Source: Pseudobutyrivibrio sp. ACV-2 (GTDB taxonomy: Bacteria > Bacillota > Clostridia > Lachnospirales > Lachnospiraceae). From it: DNA of 64,000 bases. The stretch covers positions 1-64,000 of the forward strand of contig NZ_FNQZ01000014.1 of the NCBI RefSeq assembly GCF_900107545.1, read 5' to 3'. The translations under genes were made by a program, and so were the position numbers. Every line of letters begins with the position of its first letter. The stretch's first letter is position 1. Shown one piece after another: positions 25,109 through 34,555 of the stretch. Under the pieces are notes generated by a model. That model was not told where the DNA came from and searched no databases. It was given only the letters and a program-made list of their open reading frames with translations.

Positions 25109-25546
25109 ATGAGGGAAATAACGCCCAGCGAGGTAAACCAACTGTACGATTGTATTCGTGAGTTATCAGAATATCACAATGCGACCTCTGAGAATTTTAA
25201 AGGATGTTATCCTATAAATCCATATGAAAAGACGCTGGAATCTTTTGAAGCGGCATTAAGAAAAAAAGAATCTTACATAGCTGTCTCTGAATTTGAAAAT
25301 CAGATCATAGGATTTTGCAAAGTAGATATAAGTGGGGAAAACGGTAAACTGGACTATTTGCTGGTGAAGGAAGAATTCAGAGGAAAAGGTTTTGGAAAAG
25401 AACTCATGGACTGGGCAATGCTTATGTTTGCCCAAAATACTGTTAGGCACATTGAAGTAAAAGTGGTTGATGGTAACCCTACGATTCATTTGTATGAAAA
25501 ATATGGATTCAAAATGAAATCGCACATATTAGGGATTGAGCGTTAA
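25109..25546 (+). CDS. GNAT-family N-acetyltransferase
   Basis: 145 residues, AGGAGA upstream. It has LDYLLVKEEFRGKGFGKEL (RGKGFG loop) and motif B GNPTIHLYEKYGFKMK. The second of two adjacent GNAT genes. Substrate unknown. Confidence 0.88.
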   Translation: MREITPSEVNQLYDCIRELSEYHNATSENFKGCYPINPYEKTLESFEAALRKKESYIAVSEFENQIIGFCKVDISGENGKLDYLLVKEEFRGKGFGKELMDWAMLMFAQNTVRHIEVKVVDGNPTIHLYEKYGFKMKSHILGIER

Positions 25547-25618
25547 ATCCGTGTCAGGTATATGTGATGTCCCTGAAGTGAGTAAGAGGGGCTGGAAGCT
25601 GTAATTTGGGGGAGTTGC

Positions 25619-26401
25619 ATGAAACATTCTAAACTGAAAAAAGCGCTTATATGCATTGCTGCATTGCTCGTAATAGTATTTGCGATAGCAACGGTTATCT
25701 ATATCAATATTAAAAGTTTTACGGTTAAGAGAATACAAAGTTCAGATGGCCAGGAAGTATATATTATGGGTACGTTTCACACCAATCATTTTGACTCTAT
25801 ATCAAATTATTCTTTTGAAGAAATGCTTAATGCAATACAGAGCATAGATCCTGATGTGGTTTTCATTGAGGCAAGAGAAGAAAACTACGAACAGTATGGA
25901 GTAGTGGATGGTCCTGTTGATATGTGTATTACATATTGCTATTGTCGGGATAATGATATTCCTGTAGAGATGATAGATTACTGGAAAGTAGATAATAACA
26001 ATTACAAACGAAACACCACCACCGAAGATAGAGATGATCATATACATCAAAATATAATGGAGAAACTGAACCTCTATGCTAATAAAAAAGTTTTAATAGT
26101 ATGTGGATTTGGACATTTATATCCGCAGTTGGATCGACTGGTGGATGAAGGGATGGTAAAGGAACGTATTCCGCATATTTCAAGCTTGTTTAAGAGCGAT
26201 GGAAAAGAGTTTGAATATCCTTCTTCTATATGTGAGGTGTGGGAGCAAAGAGCATACTTTTATGCTTACACATATCCAGAATCAATTCAGGCAGATGAAA
26301 CAATAAACGATGAAGTGAAAGCCCAATGGCCGATTGATGAAAATCATAATTTCTATGATTCGCAGATAAAGTATTGTGAGCTGTTTAGAGCAAATCAGTA
26401 A
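25619..26401 (+). CDS. Membrane-anchored TraB/Tiki-like protein
   Basis: 260 residues. An N-terminal transmembrane segment (about 8-28) is followed by a domain starting VYIMGTFHTNHFDS and DPDVVFIEAREENYEQ, with a later LIVCGFGHLYPQLDRL. The early G-T-x-H and paired acidic residues are like the TraB/Tiki/EreA-type metal-dependent fold, some of which are proteases. The match is at motif level only. GGGGGAG lies before the ATG. Confidence 0.6.
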   Translation: MKHSKLKKALICIAALLVIVFAIATVIYINIKSFTVKRIQSSDGQEVYIMGTFHTNHFDSISNYSFEEMLNAIQSIDPDVVFIEAREENYEQYGVVDGPVDMCITYCYCRDNDIPVEMIDYWKVDNNNYKRNTTTEDRDDHIHQNIMEKLNLYANKKVLIVCGFGHLYPQLDRLVDEGMVKERIPHISSLFKSDGKEFEYPSSICEVWEQRAYFYAYTYPESIQADETINDEVKAQWPIDENHNFYDSQIKYCELFRANQ

Positions 26402-26482
26402 TATAGGTGATATATAAATGGAATGGAGCACCATGATATGAGCAAAAGGATACATTTAATCGGAATAAAAGGGAGATAAATT

Positions 26483-26893
26483 ATGGTACAGAAAATAATT
26501 AGAAATCAAATGTTTTTGGCTCAGAAATGTGAGCCTGCTACAAAGGCGGATGCACAGATAGCTCAGGATTTGCTTGATACATTAAGAGCAAACATAGACC
26601 ATTGTGTTGGGATGTGTGCCAATATGATTGGACAGAAGAAGACTATTATTGCTGTTGCGGCGGGACCATTTCAGTTTGTAATGATAAATCCAAAGATTAC
26701 TCAAAAGAAGGGCAAATACGAGACAGAGGAAGGTTGTCTTTCTTTGGATGGAGTAAGACCTTGTACCAGATATGAGGAGATTGAGGTTGAGTTTCTTAAT
26801 CAAAACTTCGAGCCACAACATGCAAAATACACTGGCCTTACAGCTGAATCCATCCAGCACCAGATTGACCATTGTAACGGGGTGGTAATATAG
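26483..26893 (+). CDS. Peptide deformylase-like protein with altered catalytic motif
   Basis: 136 residues with the three deformylase motifs: VGMCANMIG in place of GxGLAAxQ, EEGCLSLDG (motif 2, metal Cys) and QHQIDHCNG (motif 3). Motif 3 is normally HExxH; here the catalytic Glu is Gln (CAC CAG ATT GAC CAT), while both metal His remain. Deformylases remove the N-formyl group from new proteins, and the lost Glu should reduce that. This may be a paralogue with another role or a decayed enzyme. Confidence 0.8.
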   Translation: MVQKIIRNQMFLAQKCEPATKADAQIAQDLLDTLRANIDHCVGMCANMIGQKKTIIAVAAGPFQFVMINPKITQKKGKYETEEGCLSLDGVRPCTRYEEIEVEFLNQNFEPQHAKYTGLTAESIQHQIDHCNGVVI

Positions 26894-26908
26894 ATAATCT
26901 GTAGACGA

Positions 26909-27175
26909 GTGGGGATTGGAGAAGTCGAAAACCCAGATTATACAGATGATAAAACTCAAAAGACGTTGCAATCTAGGCGTTTAAACTTCTATCTTCGCAA
27001 CGGCTGTAGAGACACGGGACTTCGTGTAAATTGTTTTGGGGTTAACTACATAATTTTAGAAGCTGGAAAGACTCAATTTAAAGATAAAGATGAAGTATGG
27101 AATCTTTATGAAAGATTCTATAAAAGCTTTTTACCTGAAGATAAATTTAAGAAAAATATACGAAGAACAAATTAG
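26909..27175 (+). pseudogene. C-terminal fragment of a GNAT acetyltransferase
   Basis: About 88 residues (IGEVENPDYTDDKTQKTLQSRRLNFYLRNGCRDTG...). This matches the C-terminal portion of a GNAT subgroup common in Lachnospiraceae, while the acetyl-CoA binding half is absent. The frame opens with a GTG without a ribosome site. It is 5' truncated and probably non-functional. Confidence 0.6.
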
Positions 27176-27236
27176 AGAAGGTACACCAGAGTACTTGATT
27201 AAGATGGTAAGATAAATCACATTTGGGGGGAACAAT

Positions 27237-27986
27237 ATGCTAAAAGACTTTTATGATATCGACACAGAACCAATAGTAGATCTTGCAGCATTTTACGGTA
27301 AGCCAAAGGAGATTACTGAAAAATGCTTAGTCATCTTTTCAAAAGAAATACATGATTATTTGCTAGAAAAATATACATGTGAAAACATAGGTACTATAAC
27401 TGCCTGCAATGGAAATACGCCTATATATTTAATTGAATATAAAGGCGAAAAAATAGCATTCTATTTGACTGGTATCGGAGCAGCAATCGCATCTGCAACC
27501 TGCTATGAAATTCATTGGCAGACAGGTGCCACAAAGTTTATTATGTTTGGTTCATGTGGAAGCTTAGATGCTGATGCAACTACAGGAAAGTTTATTGTGC
27601 CTACTAAAAGTTATAGAGGAGAAGGCACTTCCTTCTACTATGCTCCAGCGAATGATTATATAGATATAAAAACAGCTGATAGACTTGCAGAAATTTTCCA
27701 GGAACTAAATGTTCCACATGTCAAAGGCTCTGTGTGGACCACAGACTCAATGCTCAGGGAGACAAAAGGGTTAGTTGCAAAAAGAAAATCAGAAGGCTGC
27801 ATTGCAGTTGAAATGGAGTTGTCAGGCGTTCAGGCATTATGTGATTTTTATGGCCTGACTTTATATGATTTCCTTGAAGCAGGTGATGTGCTCTCTGACA
27901 GTGGATATGAAATTGAAGGATTAAAAGATGCTAATCACAGCTTGGGTAAACTGTTTATAGCCCTTGAGATAGCTCTTAGAATATGA
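27237..27986 (+). CDS. Nucleoside phosphorylase (uridine phosphorylase-like)
   Basis: 249 residues of the PNP/UDP family. It shows FYLTGIGAAIASATCYE, the phosphate-binding FGSCGSLDADATTG, and the nucleoside-site AVEMELSGVQALCDFYG with the Glu-Met-Glu triad. It splits a nucleoside with phosphate into base and ribose-1-phosphate in salvage. The uridine type is the best guess from overall layout. GGGGGG precedes the ATG. Confidence 0.85.
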   Translation: MLKDFYDIDTEPIVDLAAFYGKPKEITEKCLVIFSKEIHDYLLEKYTCENIGTITACNGNTPIYLIEYKGEKIAFYLTGIGAAIASATCYEIHWQTGATKFIMFGSCGSLDADATTGKFIVPTKSYRGEGTSFYYAPANDYIDIKTADRLAEIFQELNVPHVKGSVWTTDSMLRETKGLVAKRKSEGCIAVEMELSGVQALCDFYGLTLYDFLEAGDVLSDSGYEIEGLKDANHSLGKLFIALEIALRI

Positions 27987-28103
27987 TTTGCAGTGAACTG
28001 TAGTGAATATATTAATTGATTTTATAAATCGAATGGTATAGTATACATATAAAGATTGCAAGCAATCGGATAGTATAAAATGTATATAACAAGGAGGTGC
28101 GTC

Positions 28104-28394
28104 ATGCTTAAGGTAGTAGCAAAACTTACAGTAAAGAAGGATAAAATAGAAGAGTTCAAGAAGACTGCAGAGGAACTTATTAAAAAGTCCAATGCGGAGG
28201 AGCAGAATATCTTTTACACATTGAACCAGAGCGTGGAGGATGAGCAGAAATTTGCGTTTATTGAGTGTTGGAAAGATAGTGATGCACTTAAGGCACACGA
28301 GGCATCAGAGCACTTCACAAAGATATTCCCAATGCTTGGTGAATTAGCAGAAATTTCTGCTCCAGTAGAGCTTTACAACGAGGTTGAGTACTAA
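28104..28394 (+). CDS. Antibiotic biosynthesis monooxygenase (ABM) domain protein
   Basis: 96 residues from the ATG at 28104, five bases after AAGGAGGTG. A single ABM/YgiN-like ferredoxin-fold domain: MLKVVAKLTVKKDKIEEFKK, FYTLNQSVEDEQKFAFIECW and HEASEHFTKIF. Such proteins act on quinones or similar small compounds as dimers. It is followed by a nitroreductase gene 50 bases later, fitting a small redox unit. Confidence 0.85.
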   Translation: MLKVVAKLTVKKDKIEEFKKTAEELIKKSNAEEQNIFYTLNQSVEDEQKFAFIECWKDSDALKAHEASEHFTKIFPMLGELAEISAPVELYNEVEY

Positions 28395-28444
28395 GCTATG
28401 TTATTCTCAGGGACAATATTGTTTTATTTGGCATGGAGGAAAAA

Positions 28445-28957
28445 ATGGAATTTAAAGAAGTAGTAAAAAATCGCTATTCATGTAAGAAATATGATACAAA
28501 AAAAGTTGAGAGAGAAAAGCTAGAGGCTATTTTAGAGGCAGGCAGGCTTGCACCTACAGCAAAAAATCTTCAGGAACAGCACATTTATGTTGTAGAGTCT
28601 GAAGAGGTTCTAGCTAAAATTGATAAGATGACACCTTGCAGATATGGAGCACCTACTGTACTGGTTGTTGCATTTGATAAAAATAATGTATTTACTTATC
28701 CAGGAGACAAGAGAGATTCAGGTGTTGAGGATGCATCTATCGTAGCTACACATCTTGTTCTTGCAGCTTATGATGAAGGTGTTGATAGCTGTTGGATTAA
28801 TTATTTTGATCCAGATCAGATGGCAAAAGAACTTGGTCTTCCAGAAAATGAGGAGATTTTAATGCTTCTTGATCTTGGTTATGCATCAGAGGGCGCAGGT
28901 CCACTCGCTAATCACGACAGCAGGAAGCCATTATCAGAGACAGTTAGCTATTTATAA
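28445..28957 (+). CDS. Nitroreductase-family flavoprotein
   Basis: 170 residues from the ATG at 28445, after GGAGG. N-terminal MEFKEVVKNRYSCKKYDTKK and LEAGRLAPTAKNLQEQH are the FMN-binding start of the family; WINYFDPDQMAKELGLPENE and LMLLDLGYASEGAG are the usual C-terminal elements. It uses NAD(P)H to reduce nitro or quinone compounds. A broken LysR gene lies just downstream. Confidence 0.9.
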   Translation: MEFKEVVKNRYSCKKYDTKKVEREKLEAILEAGRLAPTAKNLQEQHIYVVESEEVLAKIDKMTPCRYGAPTVLVVAFDKNNVFTYPGDKRDSGVEDASIVATHLVLAAYDEGVDSCWINYFDPDQMAKELGLPENEEILMLLDLGYASEGAGPLANHDSRKPLSETVSYL

Positions 28958-28973
28958 AAAAGGAGATGTATAT

Positions 28974-29355
28974 GTATCAGTTATGACAATCGTCAATTCT
29001 GCCCGTCCTTTGAGAGGGAAAGCCTAAAAATTGCTGATTTAAAGGGACAACCACTGATAAGTCTAAATGAAAAATACAATCCTACGCGAATTTGCTAAAT
29101 TCCTGCGAGCGTGAAGGCTTCTATCCAGATGTTCGAATTAAAACCATGGAAGCTGCCATGATATATGAGTTTGTCAGGGAAGGCTTAGGAATTGGAATAG
29201 ATGTAGATATTCACAACAAGGAAGTTTTTTCTAAGGACATCAAATTGATTCCTATTGAGGATGGCATTTCTTGGAATGTGTACGTGGCTTACGAGAAATC
29301 CAAGGAAGATGATAAGAAACTGCAGCAGTTTGCAACTATATTGACATCAAAATAA
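28974..29355 (+). pseudogene. LysR-type regulator, substrate-binding domain remnant
   Basis: One frame reads SFERESLKIADLKGQPLISL, then stops at about 29096. The next frame continues from about 29092 with FYPDVRIKTMEAAMIYEFVREGLGIGIDVD to the stop at 29355. Together these are the effector-binding half of a LysR regulator with a frameshift between. The DNA-binding half is gone. It may once have controlled the nitroreductase genes. Confidence 0.65.
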
Positions 29356-29375
29356 TTAGAAATAGAAAATACGCC

Positions 29376-29410
29376 TTGCGCAATCGACAATCGATTGCGC
29401 AATTTTTTTA
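29376..29410 (+). terminator. Strong intrinsic terminator
   Basis: A perfect 12-bp stem (TTGCGCAATCGA, loop CAA, TCGATTGCGCAA) followed by seven Ts. It closes the LysR remnant. Confidence 0.9.
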
Positions 29411-29549
29411 TCATTTTTTGGTTTATTCGTATACTGATTGCACAATTATCTTATGGATTTCGTTAATTGTTTAGTAAATAAAATACTACTAATATATAGA
29501 TATAAGGTCAGTTCACGGAATATTCACAAATATTTAGTGAAGCTGAAAT

Positions 29550-29563
29550 GCGCAAGTTTGCGC
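29550..29563. promoter_or_regulatory. Palindromic operator candidate before the sugar-permease remnant
   Basis: GCGCAA-GT-TTGCGC, a perfect inverted repeat with the CG-centred half sites typical of LacI-family operators. It lies about 20 bases before the permease start, and a LacI-family regulator gene follows at 30636. Binding is inferred. Confidence 0.45.
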
Positions 29564-29581
29564 AAGTGATTGGGAGGTAAT

Positions 29582-30085
29582 ATGGGAAAGAAAATACTAA
29601 AAAACAAGGTTTTACTATTGATGCTTGTTCCAGCTGTGGCATATGTTGTTATATTCAGTTATTTGCCAATGGGCGGCATAGTTCTAGCATTTAAAAACTA
29701 TAAATATGCAGATGGCATATTGGGGAGTCCATGGGTGGGGCTTGATAATTTCAAATTTCTTTTTGTCTCAGATAAAATCTGGCAGCTTACAAGAAACACT
29801 CTACTTTACAATATAGCTTTTATTATTTTTGGAATGATATTTGAGGTAGGATTTGCAATTATCTTAAGCGAATTAACCAACAAGGTTTTTAAAAAGATTG
29901 CTTAAGGATTTATGTTTCTTCCGTACTTTATTTCGTGGGTTGTTGTAGCGACAATCATGATGAATATTTTCGGAGATCACAGTGTACTTAATTCTATAGT
30001 TACAGCAGCAGGTGGGGAAAAGATAAGCATCTATAGCAATACAGCACTTTGGCCAGTAACAGAGTTACATTGGACAAGGCTGTAG
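29582..30085 (+). pseudogene. Broken sugar ABC-transporter permease (LplB/UgpA-like)
   Basis: The first 107 codons, after GGGAGG, encode LLMLVPAVAYVVIFSYLPMG, GIVLAFKNYKYADGILGSPW and further membrane segments of a polysaccharide-type importer permease. A TAA at 29903-29905 interrupts it; the same frame continues with GFMFLPYFISWVVVATIMMN to about 30055. The homology then ends abruptly. Both a nonsense codon (likely CAA to TAA) and a 3' deletion are present. The importer for this galactan locus is therefore lost here. Confidence 0.75.
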
Positions 30086-30097
30086 ATTATACCTGGA

Positions 30098-30622
30098 ATG
30101 GATGGGCATGGGCTATCAACAGACAGGATGAGCCAGAGGAGGCAGGCTAGGGAAATGTACAATGCAATTGACTATGCAGATGATTCTCAGGTTGAAATTG
30201 AAGGTGAAAATATTCTAACTGACGCGCAATTTGATAGACTTATGACAGGCTGGAATTATGATAAACCAGAGAATGTTACAGCATCAATTGTCGAAGATGA
30301 AGGAATCCCTACCTTTAAATTTAGTAGTGTTGGTAATGTAAAATTTGATTTATCTCATAATATAACTATTGAAAAAAGCGGTAAGTATTCTATGGTTGTT
30401 GAATATAAGGGGGATAATACAACTGGTGTGTGCATAAAGCCTTTTACCAAACTCAATGGTTACATCAGAGAGACAAATATCTATCCATCTGATACCCGTT
30501 GGACCAGAGGCACAATTGATTTAGAGTTGGATGCTGGCACGGATATTGTTGTTGGAATTGAAATTGATTCACCACAAATTACAGGTGAAATTAGAAATTT
30601 TGGAGTGTATCTAAAGGAATAA
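30098..30622 (+). pseudogene. 3' remnant of a carbohydrate-active protein with galactose-binding-like domain
   Basis: The last 145 residues (ENILTDAQFDRLMTGWNYDK...TRWTRGTIDLELDAGTDIVV) form a beta-sandwich resembling a carbohydrate-binding module. Upstream, a different frame reads AVDYTWNGWAWAINRQDEPE and ends at 30149, so a frameshift separates the pieces. No ribosome site precedes 30098. It is joined directly to the broken permease, probably through a deletion between two genes of the original locus. Confidence 0.5.
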
Positions 30623-30635
30623 AGTAGGTAAGCTG

Positions 30636-31649
30636 ATGCAGGAAATTGAATTAAAGAAAATAGCAGAGGAACTTAATATTTCCCAGACCACGGTGTCTAG
30701 GGCTTTATCTGGGAACGGAAGAGTTTCTGATAAGACTAAGCAGAGAATTGAAAAGTTTTTGCTGGATAACAATTATACTTTAAAGAATCGTTCTGTTGAC
30801 TATGGTAGCAAGCATACTGGAAATATATGCGTGACTATACCAGGTGAAGATAAATTTGCAGAGACCCCTTTCTTTCATGCTTCTTTAATGAGTATTTTAG
30901 ATTATTACTCTACAAGAAATTACAACGTAATTCCGGTTAAAACAAAGGCAAATGATATTCGTCAGCTTGAAAAGATTATTAAGCAGCATAAAGTAGACGG
31001 GGTTATTCTCACCCGCACGATTAAAAAAGGAATTGACATAGAGTTTTTAAAGAGCCGTAATATTCCATTTGTTGTTATAGGGTCTTATGAAGATGATCAG
31101 GTCTATCAGGTAGATGTGGATCAGGAAAATGGCTGCAAGGAGCTTACATCAGTTCTTTTGAAAATGGGTTATCGTAGGCTTGCCTTACTATGCGCAGATA
31201 TGACTCATGTTGTAACTCAAAGCAGATATGCAGGTTTCCTTAAAGCTCATGTGGAAAATGACTTGGGAATCAACACTCAGTTTGTGTTTAATGAGACAGG
31301 ATATGCTCAACAGACTGCCCAAGCGGTAGACGATTGCTTGAAAAATCAAATTGAATGTATCATTTGCATGGATGATAACATCTGTATCAACGTATTGAAT
31401 CGATTGAAGGCAGAAAATGTTGTAGTTCCTAGAGATATCAAGGACGCATCATTTTTCAATAGTTCAGTTTTAGAGATGCATTACCCTCCAATAACAGCAT
31501 TGGAGTTTAATACGGGAGATTTGTCATGGACTGCGGCAAAAATGTTGTATGAATTACTCCAAGGCAATGAAGTTCCCCACAGACAAATGTTGGGACATCA
31601 GCTCTTTTTGAGGGATTCGACACAGAAGGATATAGTTAAGGCGTTTTAA
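30636..31649 (+). CDS. LacI-family transcriptional regulator of the galactan locus
   Basis: 337 residues. The N-terminal helix-turn-helix (ELKKIAEELNISQTTVSRAL) and hinge (SDKTKQRIEKFLLDNNY) are followed by a periplasmic-binding-like effector domain (KVDGVILTRTIKKGIDIEFL, EIECIICMDDNICI-type segment, and ITALEFNTGDLSWTAAKML). It should bind operators such as GCGCAAGTTTGCGC at 29550 and respond to a galactan-derived sugar. Gene order, with GH53 starting 25 bases later, supports control of the two glycosidases. Confidence 0.88.
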   Translation: MQEIELKKIAEELNISQTTVSRALSGNGRVSDKTKQRIEKFLLDNNYTLKNRSVDYGSKHTGNICVTIPGEDKFAETPFFHASLMSILDYYSTRNYNVIPVKTKANDIRQLEKIIKQHKVDGVILTRTIKKGIDIEFLKSRNIPFVVIGSYEDDQVYQVDVDQENGCKELTSVLLKMGYRRLALLCADMTHVVTQSRYAGFLKAHVENDLGINTQFVFNETGYAQQTAQAVDDCLKNQIECIICMDDNICINVLNRLKAENVVVPRDIKDASFFNSSVLEMHYPPITALEFNTGDLSWTAAKMLYELLQGNEVPHRQMLGHQLFLRDSTQKDIVKAF

Positions 31650-31674
31650 TAATAAATAAAATTGGGAGGATAAT

Positions 31675-34545
31675 ATGTTAAGAAGAAGGTCTAGAAGTGG
31701 AGCTAGAATTATTAGCCTTATGTCGGCTATTGCAATGCTGGGAGGTCAGGTGTATTTCCCATTTGAGGCAAAAGCAGAGGAAAGTGAAAGTTGGAAGGCT
31801 ACTGACTTAATTAAAAACGGAGATTTTGAGACTGGTGATTTAAGTGGCTGGACTGTAGATATGCCAGATAGTGATGGAGATGCTGTCGGTTATAAGATTA
31901 AAGTTGATGAATGGGCGAGCAATAACAAAACTAATATCTTAAATTACTGGAACAATAATGAAAGTGCGTCTTTTGAGTTTTCTCAGGACATTAAGGATGT
32001 TAAAGCTGGAACTTACAAGCTTTCCTTTGAAGCTGATGGCGCAGAAGATGAATCTGGCTTAAAGCTAAGTTTAAATGGTGAGTCAGTATCAATAAAAACT
32101 TCAGGTTGGGATAACTGGTCCACATTCTCTACTGAAAGCTTTACAGTTGAGGAGAAGACTGATTTAAATTTTAAGATTAGTGGAGAAATCTCTTCCGGTT
32201 ATTGGGGGGATTTAGACAACTTTGTTTTATACAAATTAGAGTCTAATGAAAACTCTGATGATGAGAAAAAAGATGAGGATTCAGAGTCGGAAGAAGATAA
32301 GGATAAAGACAAGGACAAAGATAAAGAGCAGGAAGCTGAGGAAGCAGATATTATTGTTAAACCTGTAGATGGCTGTGATGAAGATTTTATCACTGGTGTT
32401 GATGTAAGCTCATATCTTGCACTTAAAGACAGTGGTGTAAAGTATTATGACTATGATGGAAATGAACTTAGCAATAGCGAATACTTTGTTTTCCTTAAGG
32501 AGTGTGGCGTTAACTACGTCCGTATCAGAGTATGGAATGACCCTAAGGATTCTGAGGGAAATGGCTACGGCGGTGGAAACTGTGATTTGAACAGAGCTAT
32601 AAAGATTGGCAAGTGGGTCACAGATGCTGGAATGAAGGTTCTTATTGATTTCCATTATTCTGATTTCTGGGCTGATCCTGGTAAGCAGACTGCACCTAAG
32701 GCATGGCAGTCTATGACAATTGATGAGAAGGAAGAGGCTCTTGAGAAATTCACAGTGGATAGTCTCCAGAAGCTTATCGATGCAGGTGTCGATGTTGGAA
32801 TGGTCCAGGTTGGAAATGAAACTAACAATGGCATCGCTGGTGAAAAAAGCTGGGAAAACATGGCAAAGCTTTTTTCTGCTGGTAGTAAGGGTGTGAGAAA
32901 AGTTGCTAAGGACAATGACAAAGATATTCTGGCAGCTATTCATTTTACAAATCCTGAAACAAGTGGTAGATATGAGGGCTATGCTAAGAATCTCAAGGAA
33001 TACGATGTAGACTATGATGTATTTGCTTCATCTTACTATCCATATTGGCACGGAACACTGAGCAACCTTAAGAGTGTGCTGTCAAACATTGCTGATAATT
33101 ACAACAAGAAAGTAATGGTGGCAGAAACTTCTTATGTCTACACTCTTGAAGACGGCGATGGATGTGAAAACACAGAGCGTGAAGGCAAAAATGATCCGTT
33201 GAATTTTGATGTTTCAACTCAGGGACAAGCGGATTCTGTTAGAAGTGTTGTTGAAACTGTGGTTTCAGTAAAGGGCGGAATTGGTGTATTTTACTGGGAA
33301 CCAGCATGGCTTCCAGTACAGGTTTATGACAAGGATGCAGATGACGCTGAGGAAGTGCTTGCTTCAAATAAAGAAAAGTGGGAAAAGTACGGAAGTGGCT
33401 GGGCTGCTTCTTATGCGAAGGAATTTGACAAAGATGTAAGAGATTGGGGCGCTGGCGGTGCTGTAGTTGAAAATGAGGCTTGGTTCGATTTTGAAGGACA
33501 TCCACTTTCTTCTGCAAAGATTTATAAATATATTCGTACTGGCGTGAAGGCAAAGGTAAAGATTCTTCGAGTAGAGGTTTCTGATGTAGAGTTTGAGCTT
33601 GGAGATGAAATCAAGCTTCCTGAAACAGCAACTGCTATTTATAACGACGGAACTAAAATTGATAAGGAAGTTCTTTGGAATGAAACAGAATTGGCTGATG
33701 CAAAGGAAAAAGGCGTTGGGGAATTCGAAATCTCTGGTACTGTTGAAACAGCAGAGGAAACATTCGATGTTGTTTGTAAGGTAACCGTAAAGCCAAAAAA
33801 TTATCTAGTGAATGCTGGTTTTGAAGATGGAGATAAGGCTTGGACAATAGACGATAAAGGAAACACCAATGGAAACAATGGTGTAGGAGTTCAGGCTGAT
33901 GCTTCAAATGTAAAATCAGGTAGCATGTGTCTGAAGTTCTGGGACAATGAGGCGATTGATTATATTGTTGAGCAGAAAATCACTTTGGACAAGGGTATTT
34001 ACAAGCTGGGAGCTTTTGTTGAAGGCGGTGACTGTGGTGAAAGCGCAGAGTTCAAGCTTTATGCAAAAGTGAAGGATGAGATTCTTTCAGCTGATACAGG
34101 TGTTACCGGTTGGCAAAACTGGGCAAATCCAGAGATTGATTCTATTACTGTGAAAGCTGACGGCACAGAGGTAACAGTTGGTGTAAGTGTAAAGGCTGCT
34201 TCTGGTGGTTGGGGTGCCTGGGATGATTTCTACCTTTATAGAACAGGCGATTTCACAGGAGCCGATTCGTCTGACGATGTTATTGATGATGATAACAAAG
34301 ATGACAACCCTGATATAGATAATCCAGGTGATAATGGTAATTCTGGAAATGATGGTGGAAATACAGGCAATAATGGTAATCAGGATAATAATCCAACAGA
34401 TGATAACAAGGACAACAAAACTGATAATGCAAAGGTGATAATTGAGCAAGTTCATCAGGCTGTTAAAGTCTTTGTTGAAAAGGTGGTTGTGCCAGTTGTA
34501 AAAGAAGTCTGTAGAGTATTTAAGAGAATATTCGGATGGTTTTAA
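31675..34545 (+). CDS. Secreted GH53 endo-beta-1,4-galactanase with carbohydrate-binding modules
   Basis: 956 residues. A signal peptide with cleavage near AKA (about 34) is followed by a CBM-like domain (38-190, LIKNGDFETGDLSGWTVD), an Asp/Lys linker (195-228) and the GH53 TIM barrel from about 236 (FITGVDVSSYL). The acid is Glu382 (QVGNET) and the nucleophile about Glu484 (MVAETSY); FYWEPAW closes the barrel. Then come a bacterial Ig-like domain (about 627-703), a second CBM-like domain (710-858), an Asn/Asp-rich linker and a C-terminal amphipathic helix that may attach it to the surface. It cuts beta-1,4-galactan of pectin outside the cell. Confidence 0.92.
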   Translation: MLRRRSRSGARIISLMSAIAMLGGQVYFPFEAKAEESESWKATDLIKNGDFETGDLSGWTVDMPDSDGDAVGYKIKVDEWASNNKTNILNYWNNNESASFEFSQDIKDVKAGTYKLSFEADGAEDESGLKLSLNGESVSIKTSGWDNWSTFSTESFTVEEKTDLNFKISGEISSGYWGDLDNFVLYKLESNENSDDEKKDEDSESEEDKDKDKDKDKEQEAEEADIIVKPVDGCDEDFITGVDVSSYLALKDSGVKYYDYDGNELSNSEYFVFLKECGVNYVRIRVWNDPKDSEGNGYGGGNCDLNRAIKIGKWVTDAGMKVLIDFHYSDFWADPGKQTAPKAWQSMTIDEKEEALEKFTVDSLQKLIDAGVDVGMVQVGNETNNGIAGEKSWENMAKLFSAGSKGVRKVAKDNDKDILAAIHFTNPETSGRYEGYAKNLKEYDVDYDVFASSYYPYWHGTLSNLKSVLSNIADNYNKKVMVAETSYVYTLEDGDGCENTEREGKNDPLNFDVSTQGQADSVRSVVETVVSVKGGIGVFYWEPAWLPVQVYDKDADDAEEVLASNKEKWEKYGSGWAASYAKEFDKDVRDWGAGGAVVENEAWFDFEGHPLSSAKIYKYIRTGVKAKVKILRVEVSDVEFELGDEIKLPETATAIYNDGTKIDKEVLWNETELADAKEKGVGEFEISGTVETAEETFDVVCKVTVKPKNYLVNAGFEDGDKAWTIDDKGNTNGNNGVGVQADASNVKSGSMCLKFWDNEAIDYIVEQKITLDKGIYKLGAFVEGGDCGESAEFKLYAKVKDEILSADTGVTGWQNWANPEIDSITVKADGTEVTVGVSVKAASGGWGAWDDFYLYRTGDFTGADSSDDVIDDDNKDDNPDIDNPGDNGNSGNDGGNTGNNGNQDNNPTDDNKDNKTDNAKVIIEQVHQAVKVFVEKVVVPVVKEVCRVFKRIFGWF

Positions 34546-34555
34546 GAGGTGAATA

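Noticed and set aside
32199-32943. Long minus-strand frames inside the GH53 gene
   Set aside because: Shadows of the Asp/Lys-rich codons of the real gene; Ser-rich low-complexity products without ribosome sites.
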